Positions 14,482 to 23,795 are shown, counted from the stretch's first letter. The stretch is DNA of 30,927 nucleotides from Prevotellaceae bacterium UBA1710 (GCA_002317355.1 DCJC01000040.1:1-30927); one strand, 5' to 3'. Program-made: numbers and translations. The notes: generated by a model not told the origin, from the letters alone.

Positions 14482-15552
14482 ATGAAAATTAGAAAAATTC
14501 TATCACTAACATTTTTGGCACTATGTATCTGTTCTTGTTCTGAAAGCAAGGATGTAGATGAAGTTTCTCTTAAAGGACAACTGGTAAAGTTGGATGAGGG
14601 AGAAACTGGACGTTACTCAATACGCTATCTCTTCAGAGACATGGCGTATGTACATGATTATGGCAGTTTCAATCTTTCTGTAGGGAAAATGTCACCAACG
14701 GGATTACAGAAACTTGAAAAAACATTAGTACGTGGGCATGGACATAACGAATTTCAACGTGCGGCATTATCGCAAGACAAGAATGGGGCTTTATATGTAT
14801 TAGATCGCCCAATGGATGGGGACAAATTGATGTCACTTACGAAAATACCGAATGCAAGCAACGCTGAGACGATCAAAGACCAGACAAAATGGGAGGACTA
14901 TAATTTTAACAAATTGCCACCTGTACATCAATTTGGAGATTCGTTTATCGTCATGTCTGATTCCACTATACTTATAACAGGAGCACCATCAAAAGACATG
15001 AAGCATGTGTTTAGTATCGTCAATTTCAAGAGCCAGACAATTACCCCGTTAGATGGTTACTGGCCAGAAGACGGTTCGCCTGCTGACAAAATTTATAATA
15101 AATTATTACGTTATACGTATTATAGTGGAATAACATGGAATGGTAAAGACAAATTTTTGTATTGGAATGGTTGGATACCACTCACTTTCATCTTTACTAT
15201 AGATGGAGCAAAGATGAATATCCAGAGTTATATGTACAACAAAGCTTTTCAACCAGATGTGAATTATTGTACCGAGCGTTTACATTGCTGTACTGATGGC
15301 GATAGGATTTATGTGCTATATGCAGATTCTGATGAAGAGGGCAAAAAACTGGATGGATTTAATGAAAAGTGCCCATTTCCTATGGGAAATACAGTTGAGG
15401 TTTATGACTGGGATGGCGTGAAGCAGCAGGTTATTCACCTTGACAAGCTCGGAAGGGAAATACGCCTTTCAGAAGATGGAAACACCCTTTACCTTTCCCC
15501 TGGAGATATGAGTCATGGTGATGAGTATATCTACTCGTATAAGGTGAGGTAA
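14482..15552 (+). CDS. BF3164-like lipoprotein, six-bladed beta-propeller
   Basis: A 356-aa lipoprotein: MKIRKILSLTFLALCICSC is a signal with a lipobox ending at about Cys19. The mature part fits the Bacteroidetes BF3164/TolB-like beta-propeller lipoproteins: 'HGHNEF' near residues 86-91, repeated 'LYVLDRP', 'DSFIVMSDS' and 'VEVYDWDG' strands, and a terminal 'LSEDGNTLYLSPGD'. Such proteins are envelope-anchored; their ligands are mostly unknown. It has a strong promoter with a 190-nt leader. The next gene starts 55 bp downstream on the same strand, so the two probably form an operon. Functional assignment is by family resemblance only. Confidence 0.85.
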   Translation: MKIRKILSLTFLALCICSCSESKDVDEVSLKGQLVKLDEGETGRYSIRYLFRDMAYVHDYGSFNLSVGKMSPTGLQKLEKTLVRGHGHNEFQRAALSQDKNGALYVLDRPMDGDKLMSLTKIPNASNAETIKDQTKWEDYNFNKLPPVHQFGDSFIVMSDSTILITGAPSKDMKHVFSIVNFKSQTITPLDGYWPEDGSPADKIYNKLLRYTYYSGITWNGKDKFLYWNGWIPLTFIFTIDGAKMNIQSYMYNKAFQPDVNYCTERLHCCTDGDRIYVLYADSDEEGKKLDGFNEKCPFPMGNTVEVYDWDGVKQQVIHLDKLGREIRLSEDGNTLYLSPGDMSHGDEYIYSYKVR

Positions 15553-15607
15553 AAAGGCTAATTGCAAATTTACAGAAACTAAAATACATAAAAAAACTAT
15601 TACATTC

Positions 15608-17599
15608 ATGAGGAAATTATTATTATCGTTACTGCTATTTCTGCCCTTTGCCTATGGATGGGCAGAGAACGCATCACAAGATACGTCTGAATCTCTATTC
15701 AATTCTTGCTGGCGCAACGAGCAGACTGGCGACTGGCAACTCAGTTTGTTTGATAGTTGTGCCATCTATGACAGTAAGATGTGGAAATACGCAACTAAGA
15801 CAGAGAAAAAGGTGGTGCTCACCGATGGAAACATGAAGGTGAACATCGAGATTGGCAAGAACAAGAATGGAAAAAGCGACTTCGTAATTGATGGCAAGAA
15901 GATGCAGCTGTCGCAGATCACGACAGAGCACCTTCCTGAATATCCAACTGCAGATTCTACGGCATTCAGCACGGTGATAAAGCCAGGAGAGGCAACTATT
16001 ATCGGCTATCTGAAGGATATTCCTGAGGAGTATTCTTGGGGAAAGATATATCTTAAAGTCAATGTCGTTAATTATGTTGGGGCGATGAAAGATGAGAAGA
16101 GCGTTGTGGTGGACAAGGACGGAAAGTTCAAAATCACAGTCCCTTTGTTTGGTGTGAACATGGCTCATCTTAATTTCACCAATGGTAATCAGACGATAGC
16201 ATGGATGCCTATGGTGCTTGATTATGGTAAAACATACTTCCTACTGCACGATTTCAGTAACAAACAAAGTCTGTTCATGGGTGAGGATGCCCGTCTGCAA
16301 AATGAGTTTCAAGGGAAATGGAATGTTGTCGATTTTTACTTTGCCCAACCAAAGCACTTATCAACAGAGAAGATGATAGAACATTATCATCGAATTGCAG
16401 CTATGTATCCAAATACTATTGAGAAAGTACAAAATACAATTAATGAGCATCCAACAATCAGCAAGCGCTACAGGGATTTCACTCTTGTAGCAAGTAGATA
16501 TGCTATTTGTAATCTTATGCTATTTGCCATTCCAAATAATGGAATTTTACCTGATGAAATATATGAATGGATTAGCAAATACGGGTATCTCGATACTACA
16601 ATGCCACTTACCTTAACGGAGAAAATAACTCTTGCACAGGATATGAGAATTAATTTTGAGAGTCAAAAAATTGCGAAGAGATATTACCTTACTTACGAAG
16701 ATTTACTCACTCGAGCAGAAAGCGGACGGGTAAAACTGAGTGATGATGATATTGAACTCATCAAATTACTTATTGCATGTTCAAAAGAACAAGATGCGGC
16801 AGATAAGATAGAAGACCCAGCAGAAAGACGTTTTGCGCTAGAAGCATTAGATGCAAAATATCCTATGAGAGAACTCATTAATTTTTATAAACGGCATGAT
16901 ATCGATTCCATATTGAATAATGGTGCTCCGAGCCAATATGAAATAGGGAAAATGGTTGTCGATTCACTTTATAAAGGCAAGAAAGAATATGACTTTGCCT
17001 TATCTCTGTGGTTGATGCGTAATATGTTTATTGCCGATGAAGGATTGCCAAAGGAACTCCATAGATATATTAGTGAAGTGAGGGATACGTTTCTTGTCAA
17101 TAAGATATATGAGAGACATTATAGACTTGCAAATGCTGCTAATCAGAAATTTCCTGAGGTAGAGGCAAGTGCAAGACCTTCATCGGATGTGAAAGGATTG
17201 ACTGATGGTAAAGCTATCTTGGAGAAGATTCTTAAGCCATTCAAGGGAAGGTTTGTGCATATCGACTTCTGGGGCACATGGTGTGGTGGTTGTATGCAGC
17301 AGATGCAGCATACACCTATGCTCAAGTCGGAGCTGAAGGACTATGACATGGTGTACCTTTACTTTGCCAACAGTTCAAAGTATGCAGACTGGATACGAAA
17401 GATCAATGACTTGAATGTTTATGGTAGGAATTGTGTGCACTATAATCTTCCGAAAGAACAGGAAAATGCATTGGAGACATATCTTGATGTTTTTGCATTC
17501 CCTGCATATTTCCTTGTAGATAAGCAGGGGAATATACACAACTTAGGAAATAGCCTGAGCGAAAGCATTCCTAAAGCCAAAAGAATAATGGAGAAATGA
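15608..17599 (+). CDS. TlpA-like thioredoxin-domain protein, periplasmic
   Basis: A 663-aa exported protein. Residues 1-19 (MRKLLLSLLLFLPFAYGWA) are a signal peptide. Residues of about 20-510 are a long family-specific N-terminal part with beta-rich and helical sections and no motif that I can name. A C-terminal thioredoxin/TlpA domain starts near residue 535, with the active site W-C559-G-G-C562 in 'FWGTWCGGCMQQM'; a cis-Pro-like 'AFPAYFLVDKQGNI' follows near 635. This suggests a periplasmic thiol-disulfide oxidoreductase of the TlpA/ResA type. Bacteroidetes have many such fused proteins, often in polysaccharide or stress loci, and their substrates are seldom known. It is downstream of a beta-propeller lipoprotein in the same operon. 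Confidence 0.85.
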   Translation: MRKLLLSLLLFLPFAYGWAENASQDTSESLFNSCWRNEQTGDWQLSLFDSCAIYDSKMWKYATKTEKKVVLTDGNMKVNIEIGKNKNGKSDFVIDGKKMQLSQITTEHLPEYPTADSTAFSTVIKPGEATIIGYLKDIPEEYSWGKIYLKVNVVNYVGAMKDEKSVVVDKDGKFKITVPLFGVNMAHLNFTNGNQTIAWMPMVLDYGKTYFLLHDFSNKQSLFMGEDARLQNEFQGKWNVVDFYFAQPKHLSTEKMIEHYHRIAAMYPNTIEKVQNTINEHPTISKRYRDFTLVASRYAICNLMLFAIPNNGILPDEIYEWISKYGYLDTTMPLTLTEKITLAQDMRINFESQKIAKRYYLTYEDLLTRAESGRVKLSDDDIELIKLLIACSKEQDAADKIEDPAERRFALEALDAKYPMRELINFYKRHDIDSILNNGAPSQYEIGKMVVDSLYKGKKEYDFALSLWLMRNMFIADEGLPKELHRYISEVRDTFLVNKIYERHYRLANAANQKFPEVEASARPSSDVKGLTDGKAILEKILKPFKGRFVHIDFWGTWCGGCMQQMQHTPMLKSELKDYDMVYLYFANSSKYADWIRKINDLNVYGRNCVHYNLPKEQENALETYLDVFAFPAYFLVDKQGNIHNLGNSLSESIPKAKRIMEK

Positions 17600-17652
17600 A
17601 TTACGGAACTTTCCCGCTCCATGAGAACAAACGAAAAGAAAAGCAAATGGCA

Positions 17653-17790
17653 TGTAATCAACATTGCAACAACAAGCATTTCTGCAATCATTTTCACAGA
17701 CTAAATAAATTGCATTTAGGGAAGATCCCACACGAGATTCAGGCTGGCGATAGCGCCTATTGTATTTTTGTTAATATTACTTATTTCAGG
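17653..17790 (-). pseudogene. Decayed C-terminal fragment of an AGCS symporter
   Basis: On the minus strand the DNA around 17710-17760 reads 'TIGAIASLNLVWDLP' and then a stop. The intact symporter at 20802-22244 has 'TYLGAVVSLNLVWDLADIFN'. At DNA level 17722-17745 and 20932-20955 differ at one of 24 bases. After the stop, a shifted frame gives 'HLLFFSFVLMER', weakly like the intact 'NLLSLLFLSGIIVHE'. I read this as the remnant of a second transporter gene or of a partial duplication. No intact open frame remains. Confidence 0.6.
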
Positions 17791-17799
17791 AATATTTAT

Positions 17800-17831
17800 T
17801 TTGGCATATCACTTTTTTTCTATAATTTTGC
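17800..17831 (+). promoter_or_regulatory. Promoter for 17867-20536
   Basis: TTTG (17800-17803) and TAATTTTGC (17823-17831) are 19 bp apart. Transcription should start about 30 nt before the ATG at 17867, so this gene is transcribed separately from the thioredoxin-domain gene. Confidence 0.75.
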
Positions 17832-17866
17832 ACAGAAGTTCTACAACAACTCAATAAAAAGAACAA

Positions 17867-20536
17867 ATGAAAAGAATTATTTTAACGCTTATTTTCGGTA
17901 TCTGTTGTTTCATGCAGATACTGGCAATTGCCATTTCCACAGAACACATTGGAAACGGCAAATGGGTTACTTTGAAAACAGAAAACGGATATTTCTTTTA
18001 TGCCATAGAAGAAAATGGAGTTGCAAAACTCGGTCAGACTCAATCTGCACCTAACAGCGAGAATTATGCTGCATATTGTTGGAAGATTGAGGGTGATGAG
18101 ACAAACGGCTATACCTTCCGATGCCTGAAATATGAAGAACAAGGGAAAAAATACATAACAAACCCTACCACTCTTGCAACAAACAGTCAGGAGGTACTTC
18201 TAACAGAAAAGCCAAGCAGATATATATACACAGACAAGCACCAGTTGCAACTGGTGGATAACACTAATCTGTATCTTGCTTTCTACAGTTGGAAGTATAG
18301 CACTATCCGTCTGCATAACAGTAATGATTACATAGGTAGTCGTATGATTATCGGTGGTATCTACGACTGGAGTGTAGCAGCTATAGTATATGGCACTGAG
18401 ACCATTGATGAGAATGGCATCATAACAGGAACAACCGTACCTAATGGTGGTGTAATATTTAATGGCGTGAACTATACTCATACCTCAAACTTCTATGTTA
18501 ATGGCACACCAAACTGCGAGATTATTCCAGTTACTGGTTTTGAAAAATCCACAATTAAGATTGATGAACAAAACAAGACCATTGTTGCATACTATTTAGG
18601 TACACAATCAGGCGTGAACTACAAAACTGCAGGAAGCCCAGCAGAAGGGCAGAATGCTATTACAGGCGAGAATAATACCATTTGGACAATGACCGCCAAG
18701 AATTACATCACCAACACATCAGGAAACTACGACAAAGTTCCAGCAGACAAGGCTTGGCAGATGGAAATGGTAGTAGAAAACACCACCAGAAATGGGAACG
18801 ACCCAAGTTTCAACCGCTGGGGCTCATGTATTCTTTCCTCTTGCGGAGACCCTTTGAACACATACTATTGGGGAGACTTCCAAGTATATCAGCATGCGCC
18901 TACACACACAAGCCCTAACACACTCAACTTCAAATCGAATAAGGGTGATGGTATGGACCACATCATAGCACAAGGTAATTCTGTAGCCAACAAGAACTAC
19001 AAGGTAATTGTACGATATAATGGTAATAAGGTATATGTTATACGCACCATTATGCTTGATGACAATTTTAACGAGACAAATGAAGTCTATAATAATGTAT
19101 GGATTGCCGCTCAATCTCAAAAAGAGATAAACCAGATGTCTTGCGCTCTTCCTACAGGCATCAACCTCAAGTCACTCAAAATTTCTATCGCAGAAGAAAG
19201 TAATCTTCTTGAAGATGTTGACTATGCAATTCAAAATATTGGTACTAAGTATTATCTCAATGGCCAAGAAACTTCAGACTGGTATAGTCTATATGCAGGT
19301 GATGCCGCAAAATACCAAATAAAATGGACTGGCAATCAAGACCTTACTTATTCGGAGACAGACGGAGGATTGCACAATTCTTTCTACATCAAGTCTGTCA
19401 ACGACAACAAGTGGCTTACAAGCAACAACAAATTTACAGGCGACCAAGAGGAAGCGCAGGCTTTCGTATATACTACAGATCAGAGGATTTCTCCAATAAC
19501 CGCAAAGAACACAACAGGAAACGCTTGGGCAATTGAAACCAATAATACTTGGTATTTTGATTTCTTTGCAAATTTCTATGTTGAGGTTGCAGGTAATAAT
19601 AATGGTGGTTTGAACTATCATAAGAATGGTGAGCCTCAAACAGCTCACAACAACACCTATTTAGAACTTCCTTCTGGTGTTGACGTGTCATATTTGTCAA
19701 ACAGTTCACAAATAGGTTATAGTGCAGCTATCTCTAAGGCTGACATTCGCATCAAAGTTCAATACACTCCACTTGATGATACATTCTATTATATAGAGCC
19801 TCTGGCTTCAACTACCAATACAAATCTTTATTACTGGGACAAGTCAAACACAAGACTTATCACCTATAATGCAACGCAAAACACCCTTAACGGAAATATC
19901 ACTGATTGGGATGACAAGGGCGATGTTTCTAAGTTTGCAATTACCAAGGCAAACGAGATTCCCGTAAAATTAAGCCTTGTAGAAGGTAAGTATTACGGCT
20001 CTATCTATTGTCCTAACGCACTCGTCTTGCCAGATGGAGTAAACGCATATACACTCACAGAAGTTACAAATGATGGTATCTTCAAACTTAAATCCATTGA
20101 GGGGAATGTTCTTCCAAAAAGAACAGGTGCCGTTCTGATAAGTGAAAATGAAGTCAATAGTAATTTTGCCATAAGCACAAGTGCAAGCGTTCCTGTTGAA
20201 GGCAACATCTTCAATGGTTCTGTGGTTCGCGAGAAGAATCAGTATAGCGGTCAAAGCAATAGCAATATCTACGTTTTAGGCTCTAAAAACGGCATAGGTT
20301 TCTACCAATACACGGGTGATATGATTCCTGCCTTCAAGGCTTATTATGTAGATTCTCAGGGAGCAGCAAAGAGTTTCGCCTTCAGTTTTGAGGATAATTC
20401 ATCAACAACTGGCATAAGTGAGCTTACTTCAGGAAATTCAAATACTGATATTTTTGACCTCACAGGCAGGAAGGTTAAGACTATGCTTCCAGGACAAATA
20501 TATATAATCAACAACAAGAAAGTTATTTTTAAATAA
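17867..20536 (+). CDS. Large secreted protein with T9SS-like C-terminal tail
   Basis: An 889-aa protein with a signal peptide (MKRIILTLIFGICCFMQILA). It is rich in Asn, Thr and Tyr, as extracellular beta proteins often are. The N-terminal 200 residues contain 'GYFFYAIEENGVAKLGQ' and 'CWKIEGDETNGYTFRCL', resembling the ricin-like or concanavalin-like segments of Prevotella glycan-degrading proteins; I cannot identify an active site. The last 45 residues ('TGISELTS...DIFDLTGRKVKTMLPGQIYIINNKKVIFK') are a compact beta domain of the type that directs export by the type IX system or acts as a surface-sorting tail in Prevotella. It has its own promoter and is followed 20 bp later by a 57-codon gene. 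It is likely a surface protein; binding or enzymatic role unknown. Confidence 0.85.
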   Translation: MKRIILTLIFGICCFMQILAIAISTEHIGNGKWVTLKTENGYFFYAIEENGVAKLGQTQSAPNSENYAAYCWKIEGDETNGYTFRCLKYEEQGKKYITNPTTLATNSQEVLLTEKPSRYIYTDKHQLQLVDNTNLYLAFYSWKYSTIRLHNSNDYIGSRMIIGGIYDWSVAAIVYGTETIDENGIITGTTVPNGGVIFNGVNYTHTSNFYVNGTPNCEIIPVTGFEKSTIKIDEQNKTIVAYYLGTQSGVNYKTAGSPAEGQNAITGENNTIWTMTAKNYITNTSGNYDKVPADKAWQMEMVVENTTRNGNDPSFNRWGSCILSSCGDPLNTYYWGDFQVYQHAPTHTSPNTLNFKSNKGDGMDHIIAQGNSVANKNYKVIVRYNGNKVYVIRTIMLDDNFNETNEVYNNVWIAAQSQKEINQMSCALPTGINLKSLKISIAEESNLLEDVDYAIQNIGTKYYLNGQETSDWYSLYAGDAAKYQIKWTGNQDLTYSETDGGLHNSFYIKSVNDNKWLTSNNKFTGDQEEAQAFVYTTDQRISPITAKNTTGNAWAIETNNTWYFDFFANFYVEVAGNNNGGLNYHKNGEPQTAHNNTYLELPSGVDVSYLSNSSQIGYSAAISKADIRIKVQYTPLDDTFYYIEPLASTTNTNLYYWDKSNTRLITYNATQNTLNGNITDWDDKGDVSKFAITKANEIPVKLSLVEGKYYGSIYCPNALVLPDGVNAYTLTEVTNDGIFKLKSIEGNVLPKRTGAVLISENEVNSNFAISTSASVPVEGNIFNGSVVREKNQYSGQSNSNIYVLGSKNGIGFYQYTGDMIPAFKAYYVDSQGAAKSFAFSFEDNSSTTGISELTSGNSNTDIFDLTGRKVKTMLPGQIYIINNKKVIFK

Positions 20537-20556
20537 ACAATTGCAAAATCAGAATT

Positions 20557-20730
20557 ATGAAAAAAGAATATATAGCGCCTACAACAAAATGGCATAAATT
20601 AGCAAGCAAGAACAACTTCATGGCAGGAAGCCGAAGCCCCCAATCTTTAAATATGAAAAATATGAGCAATCCGACTACAGGTAGTTCTGCTTCTTTCCAA
20701 TGCATTGATAATGAAGACGAAGCTTTATAA
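20557..20730 (+). CDS. 57-aa peptide, 'MKKEYIAPT...FMAGS' type
   Basis: A 57-residue product starts MKKEYIAPTTKWHKLASKNN and has FMAGS at residues 21-25. It has no signal peptide, is Ser/Asn rich and ends acidic (DNEDEAL). The pattern 'MKKxYIxPxxxxxxxxxxxxLAGS' is one that I recall as common among very short Bacteroidales ORFs; this is from memory and was not searched. It lies 20 bp after the 889-aa secreted protein and just before a strong terminator, so it appears to be the second gene of that transcript. It may be a leader-type precursor peptide cut at the AGS motif, but there is no direct evidence. Confidence 0.65.
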   Translation: MKKEYIAPTTKWHKLASKNNFMAGSRSPQSLNMKNMSNPTTGSSASFQCIDNEDEAL

Positions 20731-20740
20731 AAGACAAAGC

Positions 20741-20773
20741 GTCCGGTAAACGTCGAAAGACAATTTACCGGAC
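20741..20773. terminator. Bidirectional terminator
   Basis: GTCCGGTAAA (20741-20750) pairs perfectly with TTTACCGGAC (20764-20773) over a 13-nt loop. T-rich DNA follows on the plus side (actttaattttt). It lies between the convergent 57-aa peptide gene and the symporter gene and probably serves both. Confidence 0.85.
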
Positions 20774-20801
20774 ACTTTAATTTTTGCACTAACAGAAAGG
20801 A

Positions 20802-22244
20802 TTATTCCTTATCTAACCTTCCTCTCCATAGGTATTTCCTTGTTTCATGAACAATGATTCCTGAAAGGAAAAGAAGCGAAAGAAGGTTTGGTATTGCCAT
20901 AAGAGCATTGAAGATATCAGCAAGATCCCATACGAGATTCAGGCTTACAACAGCTCCAAGATATGTGGTGATGAGGAAGATAATTCTATAGCCGTTGACT
21001 ATTCGTCCGACAACGCTAAACTCATCAGAACTCTTTCCACGAACATCCTCACCCTTCTTGCGAGCCATTCTTCTTGCCATCTTATTTGCAAGATACTCTA
21101 TTGCCCTCTCGCCGTAATAGCTCCAACCGAGAATGGTGGAGAAAGCAAAGGTCAAGGAACCGAACGTGAGAAGTGGCTCTCCGATATATGGTATCTTCGA
21201 GAATGCCATCTTAGTGAGTATGCCTCCATCAGAAAGGTTGATGTCAGGATAGGCAATAACGGAAGAAACGATAACAATACCAGTCAAAGCACAGATGACA
21301 ACTGTATCCCAGAATGTGCCTGAAGAAGAGACAAGTGCCTGACGCACAGGATTCTTCGTCTGTGCTGCCGCTGCAACGATTGGTGCAGAACCAAGACCTG
21401 ACTCGTTAGAGAACAATCCACGAGCAATACCGTATCTTGCAGCTATCATGATTGAAGAACCCACAAAGCCGCCACCTGCAGCATCTGGATTGAAGGCAGA
21501 TGAAACAATCAGTTTGAGAGCTGGCCAAACATAAGGCGCATTGATGATGAGAATCACCACACAACCCATCACATAGAGAGCTGCCATAAGTGGCACGAGC
21601 ATCTCGCAACACTTGGCGATACTCTTCACGCCACCCATTATAACTGCAGCAACAAGGATAGTTACTATTCCACCGATGATAACAGGAGAAACGCCATAGG
21701 TATCATAACTGAGGGTTGATATAGCATTCGCCTGAACCGTAGAGCCTATTCCGAAGGTGGCAACAGCAGTAAAGAAAGCAAAGGCAAGTGCCCACGCCTT
21801 CCACATCTTCTTCTTGAAACCAGTGGCATTCTCGGCAAGACCACGCTCAAGGGCATACATAGGACCTCCAAGCATCTTTCCCTTTCTTGTCTGCACTCGA
21901 TACTTGATGGCGAGGAGTCCTTCGCCATACTTCGTGGCAATACCGAATACACCAGTCAGCCAGCACCACAATACAGCACCAGGGCCACCAAGAGCAATAG
22001 CTGTACCCACACCCACAATGTTTCCCGTACCGATGGTTGCGGCAAGAGCTGTGGTGAGGGCAGCAAACTGCGATACATCTCCCGTTGAGTCATTATCACG
22101 ACTCACAGACAGCTTTATTGCCTTGAAGATATGCCTCTGAGGGAAGTTCAGACGGATAGTCAGGAACAGATGCGTTCCCAACAGCATTATTATCATTGGC
22201 CATCCCCAAAGGATACTACTTATTTCAGATATTATTTCTTGCAT
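20802..22244 (-). CDS. Alanine/glycine:cation symporter (AGCS family)
   Basis: A 480-aa inner-membrane transporter that should import alanine and/or glycine with Na+ (sometimes H+). AGCS signatures are 'AALTTALAATIGTGNIVGVGTAI' with the core GTGNIVG near residue 72, 'GGPGAVLWCW' near 88, 'GGPMYALERGL' near 127 and 'SNESGLGSAPI' near 277. About ten hydrophobic segments are seen and the length is typical. It needs a sodium gradient, which the nqr operon in this window can provide. An array of ATTACAA repeats lies directly upstream, without a recognisable promoter. Confidence 0.93.
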   Translation of the reverse strand: MQEIISEISSILWGWPMIIMLLGTHLFLTIRLNFPQRHIFKAIKLSVSRDNDSTGDVSQFAALTTALAATIGTGNIVGVGTAIALGGPGAVLWCWLTGVFGIATKYGEGLLAIKYRVQTRKGKMLGGPMYALERGLAENATGFKKKMWKAWALAFAFFTAVATFGIGSTVQANAISTLSYDTYGVSPVIIGGIVTILVAAVIMGGVKSIAKCCEMLVPLMAALYVMGCVVILIINAPYVWPALKLIVSSAFNPDAAGGGFVGSSIMIAARYGIARGLFSNESGLGSAPIVAAAAQTKNPVRQALVSSSGTFWDTVVICALTGIVIVSSVIAYPDINLSDGGILTKMAFSKIPYIGEPLLTFGSLTFAFSTILGWSYYGERAIEYLANKMARRMARKKGEDVRGKSSDEFSVVGRIVNGYRIIFLITTYLGAVVSLNLVWDLADIFNALMAIPNLLSLLFLSGIIVHETRKYLWRGRLDKE

Positions 22245-22256
22245 AGCATAAATTTA

Positions 22257-22366
22257 ATTACAAATTACAAATTACGAATTACCTGGTTACCTTCTTATGT
22301 GTCAAAGATTGTGTTGTGTAATTGTAAACAGGTAATTTGTAATTAGTACTTTGTAATTCTAATTGT
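22257..22366. repeat. ATTACAA 7-bp array with inverted partner
   Basis: ATTACAA-type units start at 22257, 22264, 22271 and 22278 (7-bp period). Complementary TTGTAAT words recur at 22337-22357 around GGTAATT. The same unit occurs at 25264-25292 and 25676-25738. This 120-bp gap between the second DUF4230 gene and the symporter gene holds nothing else. Confidence 0.7.
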
Positions 22367-22981
22367 TTATTCTACTTTCACTGGCATTGGAGCTGCAATT
22401 GGAGCAAGCATCTTCTGCACCTGCTCACGGGCATTCTCACGAGCGATTTTCATATTCTCAGGCGACATGCAACGCTTCAGCATTCGGCCACGAGCCCTGT
22501 CGTACATAGCCTGACGATCAGCATTACTCCATTTGCCCGACTCAAAGAATGACTTTGTACGAGCTTCATCAATGAAGTTATAGTCGAGCAACTTGATTTC
22601 AGGAATAGTGACATATACCGTGTCTTTCTCCTGTCTGATCCAATCGTTAGAGCAGGTTGAAAGGTCGATTCCGAGCCTCAACTTTCCGTAATAGATACGA
22701 ACAAGCTCATCGTCAGAGAAGAAGCCCTTGCGCACGGTATCAATGAGTTCCTCATCACTTACGGCAAGAAATTCCCACTGGCCGATAGCCTTCATACGAT
22801 CCACGATGTTTGGCGTATAATCTATTCTGTCGTCTGTGCCCAATGAGATAGAAGTGTTCTTTACACCATTACATGTCCAGAGTACAGCTACAACCACCAA
22901 CACCAAACATACAACACCTAAAAATAGGTACACACGTGATAGACCGCTATTCAGTCCTCTTAAGAATCGTAGCATTTTCAT
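22367..22981 (-). CDS. DUF4230 family protein, membrane-anchored
   Basis: A 204-aa protein with one N-terminal membrane helix (about residues 17-36). A soluble domain follows with 'DTVYVTIPEIKLLDYNFIDE', the strand-rich core of DUF4230, and a basic/acidic helical tail ending in a Pro-rich segment. DUF4230 proteins are common in Bacteroidetes and have no assigned activity. Its first 35 bp overlap the end of the other DUF4230 gene in another frame, so the two are translationally coupled and probably act as a pair. A second Met at residue 3 is a possible start. Confidence 0.8.
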   Translation of the reverse strand: MKMLRFLRGLNSGLSRVYLFLGVVCLVLVVVAVLWTCNGVKNTSISLGTDDRIDYTPNIVDRMKAIGQWEFLAVSDEELIDTVRKGFFSDDELVRIYYGKLRLGIDLSTCSNDWIRQEKDTVYVTIPEIKLLDYNFIDEARTKSFFESGKWSNADRQAMYDRARGRMLKRCMSPENMKIARENAREQVQKMLAPIAAPMPVKVE

Positions 22982-23621
22982 CTTTACGGAATGATATGGT
23001 TATATTTGTGTCTTTGAATCCAAAAGCCTGAACAATAGGCACTAACTGACGGGCAGCACTCTCACGCGCCATTTCCTCTATGCCAAGACTTCCCAATGAG
23101 CTTTCTATCGACTTTCTGCCCTCCAGTTCATACTTCTGCAACTCCTCATCGCTGAAACTCCTACGGGTAAGGGAAACAAATTGCCTTACACCTTCATGGT
23201 CAACATGAGTCTCGGTAATCTCAACTTCAGGATGCGGAAGGAAGATTGTCACCTTGTCGTCTTCACGCACGATATCTTCCTCGGTAACCTTACCAAGATC
23301 GATGCTTGCCTTTACGGTTGCATAGAGCGGAATTGCAACCTTACGCTTACCTGCAGGAATATTGACGGACAACTCCTTTCCCATCAATTTACCGGAAAGT
23401 TTCATCTCGTCATCATGAGTGATAATCTTATGAAGTTTTATTTCTGCCGTATTCAATCGCGAACATCTTTGCAACTGCATGATCAATGTCGGTCTTGGAA
23501 CAGAATCGATCTTTTCCTCCACATTTTTCGTGGAAGAACAACCGCATCGTATCACAAAAAAAGCGACAAACATTGCAGCAAATAAAACCAAAAATATGCA
23601 AATTTTTCCTTTTTTCTCCAT
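22947..23621 (-). CDS. DUF4230 family protein, membrane-anchored
   Basis: A 224-aa protein with one N-terminal hydrophobic segment (MEKKGKICIFLVLFAAMFVAFFVIRCGC) and a DUF4230 domain. Recognisable parts are 'LSVNIPAGKRKVAIPLYATV', 'DDKVTIFLPHPEVEITETHV' and a helical C-terminus. It could be a single-pass inner-membrane protein; the Cys residues after the helix do not form a clean lipobox. It is first of the DUF4230 pair. TAATTTTG on the minus strand at 23632-23639 could be its -7 box, but transcription would then start almost at the ATG and no good -33 box is present. Confidence 0.8.
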   Translation of the reverse strand: MEKKGKICIFLVLFAAMFVAFFVIRCGCSSTKNVEEKIDSVPRPTLIMQLQRCSRLNTAEIKLHKIITHDDEMKLSGKLMGKELSVNIPAGKRKVAIPLYATVKASIDLGKVTEEDIVREDDKVTIFLPHPEVEITETHVDHEGVRQFVSLTRRSFSDEELQKYELEGRKSIESSLGSLGIEEMARESAARQLVPIVQAFGFKDTNITISFRKDENATILKRTE

Positions 23622-23677
23622 GATTTGACGACAAAATTAGTAAAAAAACAACAAAAATGGAATTTTTCTTACTTTTT

Positions 23678-23711
23678 TTTGCAGTTTTATTAAACTTTTC
23701 ATTAATTTTGC
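23678..23711 (+). promoter_or_regulatory. Promoter for 23796-24212
   Basis: TTTG (23678-23681) and TAATTTTGC (23703-23711) are 21 bp apart. The predicted transcript has a leader of about 80 nt. Confidence 0.7.
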
Positions 23712-23795
23712 AGTCGTAAAGATAGACTAAAGGAATCTTAAAGTCATACACAATTAAAAATTACGCCTAGAAACTCTCTTATTTTAGTAATTAGT

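Noticed and set aside
17596..18054. Plus-strand 152-aa open frame overlapping the secreted protein
   Set aside because: It crosses the promoter and the start of the 889-aa gene in another frame, has unlikely His/Asn composition, and covers the transporter remnant.
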